Shown here: piece after piece, positions 14,926-20,603 of the stretch
Layout: each line of letters starts with the position of its first letter
Numbering within the stretch: the first letter of the stretch is position 1
Source: NS-12 sp045403215
GTDB lineage: Bacteria; Nitrospirota; Nitrospiria; Nitrospirales; NS-4
Assembly (NCBI GenBank): GCA_045403215.1
Contig: JAXIOW010000064.1
Location: forward strand, 1 to 23,324
Direction: 5' to 3'
Length of the DNA stretch: 23,324 nucleotides
Position numbers and translations under genes: made by a program
The notes under the pieces: generated by a model
Databases searched by the model: none
Told to the model about the DNA's origin: nothing
Seen by the model: the letters and a program-made list of their open reading frames with translations, nothing else

Positions 14926-15909
14926 CTACTTGGTGTACGCGAAACTGGTGACTGCCACAAATGGCTCTTCCTTCATCTCGTCAGGAAGCGGGGGGACGCG
15001 CCGGAGCTCCAGCAACACGCTCTGGACCGCACGGTCATACGCGTCGTTCCCCGATGACTTGTAAAGTGCGATGTCCCGGATCTCGCCATTCGGTTGAATG
15101 ACGATCCGCATCGTGGCGATGGAGTTGCCGGCGCTCTCGAGCACATACCGGACGGTTGGGTTGGTATCCGCGTTCCAAACCCGATTGATCGCCGCTTCAA
15201 GCAGCGGGCAATACTCCCGCGCCTTGGGCGGGCAGCGCTCCACAGCGGCAGGGCGGACCATTACAGCTCTCCCCTGAGGGGCGCGCGCGACGGCCGGGGC
15301 CAGTTCCTTCGTGGCCGGCGTGGCATCGTCCGGCTTCACAGGCGTCGGCGCCGGCAACGCATTGAGCAGTTTCTTAATCTCCTCGCTGGGCCGCAACGGG
15401 GGCCCCGAAGACTGGGCCGGAGGAAGAGGCTTTATGATAGGCGGCTTGGCAAGGGCTTCCTCGGCTTTTTTGAGAGCCGCGGCAAGATCCCGTGAAGACG
15501 GGGGCTGTGGTTCGGCCGGCGCGGCTGTGGGTGGTTCCGACGGGCTCTTTGACGCCTTCTCCGCAGGAAGCACGGGGGCCACCTCCTTGGGCACGGTGAT
15601 CTCCTGGAGCCGCTTCTGCAACAACGCCGCCCTGGGCACTGGGGTCGCTTTCGCAACCGTCGGCGGGGTCGGGGCCGTCTTCGGCGGAGCGGGCGGCGGT
15701 GGAGGAATGGGCTTCGGCTGCGGAACAGGGGCCTGCTCGACCCGCTCCGGCGCCGACGGTTGTGACACCAGTAGCACCTCGATGGCCGAGGCTCCCTTCG
15801 GAGGGATCTTCGTCAACGGAACCGTCGTCAGCGCCACCAAGGCGACCACATGGGCCGCCAGGGAGACCATGGCGATGCGCCGCATGTCATGGGGGATGCC
15901 GGCCGTCAT
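14926..15909 (-). CDS. tolA: TolA/TonB-type energy transducer (TolA)
   Basis: A 327-residue protein with an N-terminal transmembrane helix (about 11-32). That helix carries the Ser16/His20 pair of the TolA/TonB 'SxxxH' motif that contacts TolQ. A long proline-rich linker follows (about 45-215, many PP, PK and PAP units). A C-terminal TonB-like domain ends the protein (about 230-327: LLEAAINRVWNADTNPTVRYV, IVIQPNGEIRDIALYKSSGN, YDRAVQSVLLE). The proline-rich linker is more TonB-like than the helical Ala/Lys linker of E. coli TolA, but the position between tolR and tolB argues for TolA. The start at ATG 15909 was chosen over Met9 because it lies 22 bases after the tolR stop. Confidence 0.87.
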   Translation of the reverse strand: MTAGIPHDMRRIAMVSLAAHVVALVALTTVPLTKIPPKGASAIEVLLVSQPSAPERVEQAPVPQPKPIPPPPPAPPKTAPTPPTVAKATPVPRAALLQKRLQEITVPKEVAPVLPAEKASKSPSEPPTAAPAEPQPPSSRDLAAALKKAEEALAKPPIIKPLPPAQSSGPPLRPSEEIKKLLNALPAPTPVKPDDATPATKELAPAVARAPQGRAVMVRPAAVERCPPKAREYCPLLEAAINRVWNADTNPTVRYVLESAGNSIATMRIVIQPNGEIRDIALYKSSGNDAYDRAVQSVLLELRRVPPLPDEMKEEPFVAVTSFAYTK

Positions 15910-15931
15910 GGAAATCTCTCAGCCGCGCGCC

Positions 15932-16351
15932 TTATTGGATCCGTTCCTCATGAGGACTCAGCGGGTCGGTCACCATGCCCAGCTTTGCAATGCCCGCCTT
16001 CTTGACGCTGTCCATAACCTGCACCACCGTCCCGTAGGGAACTGCCTGATCGGCTCGGAGAAACACCGCGACCCGGGGGTTTTTGCGACGCAGCGCGTCC
16101 AGTCTCTGCTGAAGCAAGCCCAGCGGGACCGGATCCTTGTCGATATAGACGCGGCGATTCCGCTCAACCGTGAGCACCACGCGCTGCTCCGGCTTGATCG
16201 TATTGGTCGCCGACCTGGGCAGCGTGATGTCCATGCCACGGTAGAGCATCGGGGCCGTCACCATGAAGATCACGAGCAGCACCAGCACCACGTCCACCAA
16301 CGGGATCACGTTGATCTCGGCCATGAACCGCCGGCGGCGAGCCTCGATCAT
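15932..16351 (-). CDS. tolR: Tol-Pal system protein TolR (ExbD/TolR family)
   Basis: A 139-residue inner-membrane protein with one transmembrane helix (about 14-34). It opens with INVIPLVDVVLVLLVIFM, where Asp20 is the proton-responsive residue of the TolQR/ExbBD motor. A periplasmic domain follows (IDKDPVPLGLLQQRLDAL, VAVFLRADQAVPYGTVVQVMD), ending near HEERIQ. The frame is open far upstream to 16810, but that region is the shadow of tolQ. ATG 16351 overlaps the tolQ stop as ATGA, which fixes the start and implies coupled translation, as expected for subunits of one motor. Confidence 0.94.
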   Translation of the reverse strand: MIEARRRRFMAEINVIPLVDVVLVLLVIFMVTAPMLYRGMDITLPRSATNTIKPEQRVVLTVERNRRVYIDKDPVPLGLLQQRLDALRRKNPRVAVFLRADQAVPYGTVVQVMDSVKKAGIAKLGMVTDPLSPHEERIQ

Positions 16352-17070
16352 GGTCGCCTCGCGTCTTCCTTGATGCCACGTGTCTCCAGCGCATTGGTCA
16401 GCTCGATCGCGAAGCGGTCTGTCTGGAACGCCATCCGGCGGACCCGCGCCAGAAAATAATTGTACGCGATGACCGCCGGAATGGCCGCGAACAGTCCGAC
16501 GGCCGTCGCCACCAGAGCCTCGGCCACGCCCGGCGCGACCGCCGCGATGCTGGCCGTCCCCTGCACACCGATCTCCCGGAAGGCGTCGATGATGCCGAGC
16601 ACGGTCCCCAACAGCCCGATGAACGGGGTGACGTTCCCGGTCGTGGCGAGAAACGGCAGGTCGGCCTCCGTCCGGGTGATTTGTTCCTGGATCGCGTGCG
16701 CCAGGACTTGCTCCACGTACCGCTGGGACGGCTGTCCCGCTTCGCCATCGCCCACCCCTTCGATCTCCAGCCGGGCGCTCGGATTCCCGTTCCCGCCGAG
16801 TCGATAGCACCGGGCGACTTCAGCAAAGACCGCGGCCACCGAGCTGTCCCGGTGGAGGTGCAGCTCGCGGGAGGCTTTGAGCGGGTGCTCATAACGACGG
16901 TAGGACTTCAGGAAACGCAGGTCCGCGGCCTCCTGGCGGCGAAAGAAGCGCCACTTGTAGAGGATGATGGTCCAGGACCCGATGGAGAAGACCAACAGGA
17001 CCAGGAGGACGAATTTGGAGACCAGTCCCAGGGAGGATAGGAATTCAAGTAGACCCGAACGGAACAACAT
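16348..17070 (-). CDS. tolQ: Tol-Pal system protein TolQ (MotA/TolQ/ExbB family)
   Basis: A 240-residue polytopic membrane protein. The first transmembrane helix is at about 17-38 (KFVLLVLLVFSIGSWTIIL). A cytoplasmic loop follows, then the family core: TTGNVTPFIGLLGTVLGI with the conserved Thr of the proton path (TM2), and GVAEALVATAVGLFAAIPAVI (TM3). With TolR it forms the proton-driven motor that energises TolA. The loop contains an insertion-like GGNGNPSARLEIEGVGDGEAGQ segment. It is the first protein gene after two tRNA genes on the same strand, 70 bases downstream of tRNA-Asp, with no visible terminator between. Confidence 0.93.
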   Translation of the reverse strand: MLFRSGLLEFLSSLGLVSKFVLLVLLVFSIGSWTIILYKWRFFRRQEAADLRFLKSYRRYEHPLKASRELHLHRDSSVAAVFAEVARCYRLGGNGNPSARLEIEGVGDGEAGQPSQRYVEQVLAHAIQEQITRTEADLPFLATTGNVTPFIGLLGTVLGIIDAFREIGVQGTASIAAVAPGVAEALVATAVGLFAAIPAVIAYNYFLARVRRMAFQTDRFAIELTNALETRGIKEDARRP

Positions 17071-17140
17071 TACGCGCGCACCCCCTCACCTTCTCGGCTG
17101 TGTCGTCCCCCCACGCCATCCAGCGGCGCACCACAGAAAA

Positions 17141-17219
17141 TGGCGGGGCCGACGGGATTTGAACCCGCGACTTCCAGATTGACAATCTGGCGTCCTAAAC
17201 CAGGCTGAACGACGGCCCC
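17141..17219 (-). tRNA. tRNA-Asp (anticodon GTC)
   Basis: Read on the minus strand, all arms fold. Acceptor stem GGGGCCG pairs with CGGCCCC. The D arm is closed by GTTC/GGAC with an 11-base loop. The anticodon stem CCAGA/TCTGG encloses loop TTGTCAA, giving anticodon GTC. The T arm GCGGG/CCCGT has loop TTCAAAT. The discriminator is G, and CCA is encoded (17141-17143). The length of 79 bases reflects the long D loop. Confidence 0.96.
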
Positions 17220-17244
17220 AGAAAATAAAGTCGTAGCGAAAACG

Positions 17245-17321
17245 TGGTAGGCGGAACAGGGGTCGAACCTGTGACCTCTGCCTTGTAAGGGCAGCGCTCT
17301 GACCAGCTGAGCTATCCGCCC
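17245..17321 (-). tRNA. tRNA-Val (anticodon TAC)
   Basis: Read on the minus strand, acceptor GGGCGGA pairs with TCCGCCT (one terminal G-T). The D arm contains AGCTCAGCTGGTCAGAGC. The anticodon stem CTGCC/GGCAG encloses CTTACAA, giving anticodon TAC. The T arm loop is TTCGACC. The discriminator is A, and CCA is encoded (17245-17247). The length is a normal 77 bases. It is the first gene downstream of the promoter at 17367-17395, with tRNA-Asp 25 bases further on. Confidence 0.96.
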
Positions 17322-17366
17322 AAACAGATGCAACGATAAGTCCACATCACTTGGAAATCGAATTGC

Positions 17367-17395
17367 ATACTAGCAAGTCCCCTGCGTCCTGTCAA
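17367..17395 (-). promoter_or_regulatory. Sigma-70-type promoter for tRNA-Val, tRNA-Asp and probably the tol operon
   Basis: On the minus strand a perfect -35 TTGACA (17390-17395) is followed by exactly 17 bases and TAGTAT (17367-17372, 4 of 6 to consensus). Transcription should start near 17360, about 40 bases before tRNA-Val. No other promoter of this quality was seen between here and tolQ. Confidence 0.72.
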
Positions 17396-17444
17396 CAAAC
17401 TCGTAGCAGTTTCACCACATTCGTTGACGTGCTCCGTGCGCGCA

Positions 17445-18356
17445 TTACCCTCGTGGATGGTAACGTTTGTGAAGGTGTTTCAAACGCTCCCGCTCCACGT
17501 GCGTGTAGATCTGGGTCGTCGTAATATTGGCATGCCCCAGCAGGCTCTGCACCACCCGCAGATCGGCCCCGCGCTCCAGGAGATGCGTGGCGAACGAGTG
17601 CCGCAACATGTGCGGAGAGATCGGACGCTGGATGCGCGCGGCCCGGGCATATCGCCGCAGGATTTTCCAGAACCCCTGCCGCGTCAGGCCCCGCCCGGAA
17701 CGTGTCACGAAAAGACGGTTGGAGGTGCGGCTCTTGAGCAACTGGGGGCGCCCTGAGGCCAGATAGCGGCGCAGCTTCCGGATCGCCACCGCCCCGAGTG
17801 GCACCACGCGTTGCTTGGACCCCTTGCCGGTGGCGCGGAGAAAGCCGGCTGATAGATTGACGGCCTCGAGATCCAGATTGACCAGTTCGGAGACGCGAAG
17901 CCCGGTCGCGTAGAGGACTTCGAGCATGGCGTCATCGCGCAGGGCTTCCGGATGGCGGCCCCTTCCGGCATCGTTCCGGCCGGGGGCATCCAGCACGCGC
18001 TGGACCTCGGCGACGCTCAGCGCCTTGGGAAGTCGCCGTGACCCTGTGGGCACCGTGACGTCCAGGAAAGGATCTTGGCGGCAATGGCCCTCGCGGAGGA
18101 GAAACCGGTAGAATCCATGGCACGCAGCCAGGCACCGCGCGACCGAGGGAGCGGCCAGGCCCTGACTCCGCAAGTACTCCAGCAGCCGCGGGACATCCGC
18201 GCGGGACAGCGCGGCAGGGGTCTCGCGCCCCTGCAGCCGGAGGAAGGCCTGCAGCTTGGCGAGATCGCGCCGATACCCCTCGACTGTGTTCGCAGAGAGC
18301 CCCCGCTCCGAGAGCAGCCCGGTCAGGTAGCGGTCGATCCACTGCGCCTCGCTCAC
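17445..18356 (-). CDS. xerD: Tyrosine recombinase XerD (XerC/XerD family)
   Basis: A 303-residue site-specific recombinase that resolves chromosome dimers at dif with its XerC partner and FtsK. The N-terminal SAM-like DNA-binding domain (about 5-95) is followed by the catalytic domain. Its active-site set is complete: Arg154 (ATGLRVSEL), Lys178 (GKGSKQR), His249 and Arg252 (HMLRHSFATHLL), His275 (LLGHANI) and nucleophile Tyr284 (TQIYTHV). The C-terminal end (RLKHLHKRYHPRG) resembles XerD more than XerC. The start is GTG 18356, preceded by GAGGAGG. A chromosomal housekeeping recombinase is the natural reading: no attachment site or mobile cargo lies beside it. Confidence 0.9.
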   Translation of the reverse strand: MSEAQWIDRYLTGLLSERGLSANTVEGYRRDLAKLQAFLRLQGRETPAALSRADVPRLLEYLRSQGLAAPSVARCLAACHGFYRFLLREGHCRQDPFLDVTVPTGSRRLPKALSVAEVQRVLDAPGRNDAGRGRHPEALRDDAMLEVLYATGLRVSELVNLDLEAVNLSAGFLRATGKGSKQRVVPLGAVAIRKLRRYLASGRPQLLKSRTSNRLFVTRSGRGLTRQGFWKILRRYARAARIQRPISPHMLRHSFATHLLERGADLRVVQSLLGHANITTTQIYTHVERERLKHLHKRYHPRG

Positions 18357-18378
18357 GCGTGCCTCCTCTGACCCAACG

Positions 18379-18407
18379 AGCCTACCTTAAGGAATTCCTT
18401 GGGACAA
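18379..18407 (-). promoter_or_regulatory. Weak promoter candidate with nested palindromes upstream of xerD
   Basis: On the minus strand TTGTCC (18402-18407) and TAGGCT (18379-18384) are 17 bases apart, a poor but correctly spaced sigma-70 pair. The spacer holds two overlapping perfect palindromes, AAGGAATTCCTT (18389-18400) and CCTTAAGG (18385-18392). These could be an operator. Evidence is positional only. Confidence 0.3.
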
Positions 18408-18436
18408 GAGAAGAGGGGTAAGACGTCTTTCGGCAC

Positions 18437-18468
18437 AAAAAAGGGGCGGCGCAGACCTCCGCCCCTTT
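18437..18468 (-). terminator. Intrinsic terminator of the peroxiredoxin gene
   Basis: The minus-strand transcript has AAAGGGGCGG (plus positions 18459-18468), a 9-base loop and CCGCCCCTTT (18440-18449). The T run continues to six T in all (18437-18442). A perfect GC-rich stem followed by U's, 14 bases after the stop codon, is a textbook Rho-independent terminator. It separates the peroxiredoxin from xerD. Confidence 0.9.
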
Positions 18469-18482
18469 CTTATGGTCAGTGG

Positions 18483-19118
18483 TTACTTGTTCGGTTGCGG
18501 CGTGTAGCGCAAGTAGGGTTTGACCGAGCGATAGCCCTTCGGGAAAAGCTTCTTGGCGTCGTCGTCGCTCACCGCCGGGACGATGATGCAGTCCTGGCCA
18601 TCCCTCCAATTGACCGGCGTCGCCACCTTGTACTTGGCGGTGAGTTGCAAGGAGTCCACCACTCGCAGCAGTTCATCGAAGTTTCGGCCGCAAGAGGCGG
18701 GATAGGTGATCATGAGCTTGATCTTCTTGTCCGGTCCGATGACGAACACCGAGCGCACCGTCATGTTATCGGCGGCAGCGGGGTGGATCATGTCATACAG
18801 CATGGCGACCTTTTTCTCAGGATCGGCGATCATCGGGAAATTCACCGTGCAGTTTTGGGTTTCATTGATGTCTTTGGTCCACCCCTTGTGTGACTCCAGA
18901 GGGTCCACGCTGATGGCGAGCACTTTGACGCCGCGTTTCTCGAACTCGCTCTTGACCTTTGCCATGTACCCCAGTTCAGTCGTGCACACCGGCGTGAAGT
19001 CCTTGGGGTGCGAGAACAGGATGCCCCAGCCATTGCCCAGCCATTCGTGGAAGGTGATCTTGCCTTCGGTCGTTTCAGCCGTGAAGTTCGGCGCTTCGTC
19101 TCCCAATCGCAGTGCCAT
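18483..19118 (-). CDS. 1-Cys peroxiredoxin (Prx6 family)
   Basis: A 211-residue thioredoxin-fold peroxidase reducing hydrogen peroxide and organic peroxides. The active site HPKDFTPVCTTE has the PxxxTxxC motif, with peroxidatic Cys45. The protein carries the extended C-terminal domain typical of Prx6 (VATPVNWRDGQDCIIVP, KGYRSVKPYLRYTPQ). Additional Cys residues (QNCTVNF, ASCGRN, DCIIVP) are present, but none sits in a standard 2-Cys resolving position. ATG 19118 was preferred to an upstream in-frame start at 19136, because GGGAGG lies just upstream of 19118 and family proteins begin with a similar short MALRLGD. It is a single-gene transcript with its own promoter and terminator. Confidence 0.93.
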   Translation of the reverse strand: MALRLGDEAPNFTAETTEGKITFHEWLGNGWGILFSHPKDFTPVCTTELGYMAKVKSEFEKRGVKVLAISVDPLESHKGWTKDINETQNCTVNFPMIADPEKKVAMLYDMIHPAAADNMTVRSVFVIGPDKKIKLMITYPASCGRNFDELLRVVDSLQLTAKYKVATPVNWRDGQDCIIVPAVSDDDAKKLFPKGYRSVKPYLRYTPQPNK

Positions 19119-19168
19119 AAATGACCTCCCTTTCAAAGAGTCGATAAAAGGATGATGGCAGCCATCCC

Positions 19169-19199
19169 ATTATCTAGTCCCCAATCGCACGGTTGTCAA
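19169..19199 (-). promoter_or_regulatory. Sigma-70-type promoter of the peroxiredoxin gene
   Basis: On the minus strand a perfect -35 TTGACA (19194-19199) is followed by TAGATA at 17-base spacing (19171-19176), or by GATAAT at 19-base spacing (19169-19174). The overlapping TAGATAAT makes the exact -10 uncertain. The leader would be about 45 bases, ending in GGGAGG before the ATG. Confidence 0.65.
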
Positions 19200-19216
19200 C
19201 CGAATCGTTGCCTTTC

Positions 19217-19246
19217 TTCCCACCTTTCTTCCGGTCCTGCTACAAT
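19217..19246 (+). promoter_or_regulatory. Possible promoter of the first nucleotidyltransferase gene
   Basis: TTCCCA (19217-19222, 4 of 6) and TACAAT (19241-19246, 5 of 6) are 18 bases apart. Transcription would begin only about three bases before ATG 19256, implying a leaderless or nearly leaderless message, or a start further downstream (ATG 19301). No ribosome binding site is visible before ATG 19256. Confidence 0.4.
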
Positions 19247-19255
19247 CCGGTGACC

Positions 19256-20593
19256 ATGCAGCCAGTCGCCTCTCAAGACCGTCACAATCTGTGCGCCCTG
19301 ATGCGCCGCCGCCTGCCGGCGAAAATCTTCAATCGGCTCCGAGAGATAGGCCGGTTGGCTGATGCCACAGGTGCGTCGGCGTACCTGGTCGGCGGCCTGG
19401 TCCGTGACCTCCTGCTGGGGCATACAAACTTGGACGTGGACATCGCCGTGGAGGGTGACGGGATGGCTTTCGCGCGGCGACTGGCCGATCAGCACGGAGC
19501 TGGCTTGAAGATCTTCGAGAAGTTTGCTACGGCCTACGTCGTCTTTCCGGACAGGGTGAAATTCGACATTGCGAATACCCGGGCCGCGCAATCAGCCCGC
19601 GCCGGCACCGGCTGGGCGGGAGCATGGACCTTGCCATCTGGTGGTTACTGTTCCATCGAGCAGGACCTTTCACATCGCGATTTCACCATCAACGCGCTCG
19701 CCCTCCGCCTCGACCCCGCTCGGTTCGGACAATTGATCGACCTTCACAGTGGTGTGCAGGATCTCAAACGAAGGCTGATCCGTGCGCGGAACAAAGCCTG
19801 TTTCCTAGACGACCCCGCCCGTGCCTTCCGGGCCGTCCGCTTCGAGCAGCGGTTCAGGTTCCGGATCGAGACAGCCGCCATGGTGCTGCTCAAGGATTCC
19901 GTGGCCGCCGGCTTGGTCGGCACGCTCCCCGGCCATCGGGTCAAGAACGAGCTGTTCCTGTTACTGGCGGAAAAAGATCCACCCCGCGCGATCCGACGCT
20001 TGGGCGAACTGAACCTGCTCCCTGCCATCCACCCCGACTTGGCCATCACGCCTCAACTCAAGACCCTCTTGGCGCACGCCGTGAAGGCCCTGGTGTGGTG
20101 GGCTCGGCGATTTCCCAAGCGCCTGCCGGATCGCCCGCTGATCTATTTCATGGCGCTGGTGGACAAGTTAAGCGGGCCGACCACGGACACCCTCATGAAG
20201 CGATTGGTGCTTCCCGAGCGGCAGGCCGTCAAGGTTCGCACGACAAAGAACCGTCTAGGGCGCGTCGCGCGGGGCCTTTTCCGGAACCGTTCCCTGAAAC
20301 CATCCGAGATCTATCGGCTCCTGCTCGACTTACCCGATGAAGCGCTGGTCCTGCTGATCGCGAAAGCTCCGTCCCTGGACGCGAAGCGCATAGTGACCGC
20401 CTATCTGATGACCTACTCCGGCGCCAGGCTCGCTATCAACGGCAAAAGCTTGGCCGCGATGGGCTTGCATGAAGGGCCCATCTACAAGATGATTCTGGAC
20501 TCTGTTCTGAACGCGAAGCTGGACGGCAAGATCACGACGGAACGGGAGGAACGGGACATGGCGCTGCGGCTGGTCCAAAAGGCCGCGGGCTGA
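19256..20593 (+). CDS. Class II tRNA nucleotidyltransferase (CCA- or CC-adding), stand-alone copy
   Basis: A 445-residue enzyme of the class II CCA/poly(A) polymerase family. Motif A is VGGLVRDLLLG with NLDVDIAVEG (Gly46-Gly47, Arg50-Asp51, metal ligands Asp60 and Asp62). Motif B reads HRDFTINA (140-147) rather than RRDFTIN. Motif D reads DDPAR (185-189) instead of EDxxR. The flexible loop before motif B (about 107-137) is longer and unlike that of the neighbour, with an AGTGWAGAW stretch. Its whole length aligns with the C-terminal half of the next gene, including the ends GLHEGPIYKMILD and GLKPGPIYKKILD, so the two are paralogues. It probably acts on tRNA 3' ends; whether it adds CC or CCA cannot be decided by eye. 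ATG 19301 is an alternative start. Confidence 0.85.
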   Translation: MQPVASQDRHNLCALMRRRLPAKIFNRLREIGRLADATGASAYLVGGLVRDLLLGHTNLDVDIAVEGDGMAFARRLADQHGAGLKIFEKFATAYVVFPDRVKFDIANTRAAQSARAGTGWAGAWTLPSGGYCSIEQDLSHRDFTINALALRLDPARFGQLIDLHSGVQDLKRRLIRARNKACFLDDPARAFRAVRFEQRFRFRIETAAMVLLKDSVAAGLVGTLPGHRVKNELFLLLAEKDPPRAIRRLGELNLLPAIHPDLAITPQLKTLLAHAVKALVWWARRFPKRLPDRPLIYFMALVDKLSGPTTDTLMKRLVLPERQAVKVRTTKNRLGRVARGLFRNRSLKPSEIYRLLLDLPDEALVLLIAKAPSLDAKRIVTAYLMTYSGARLAINGKSLAAMGLHEGPIYKMILDSVLNAKLDGKITTEREERDMALRLVQKAAG

Positions 20594-20603
20594 CCCGCGC
20601 GGC

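Noticed and set aside
15260..15760. Proline-codon-rich tract in tolA as a DNA repeat
   Set aside because: It is irregular at the DNA level and is explained by the Pro-rich linker of the TolA/TonB protein.
17070..17345. A 91-residue minus-strand open frame across the tRNA region
   Set aside because: It is a read-through translation of tRNA-Val and tRNA-Asp (GRIAQLVRALPLQGRGHRFDPC and AGSNPVG are classic tRNA-derived false proteins).
17445..18356. The tyrosine recombinase as a sign of an integrated mobile element beside tRNA genes
   Set aside because: The protein looks like housekeeping XerD, and I saw no direct repeat of a tRNA 3' end, no excisionase and no cargo genes.
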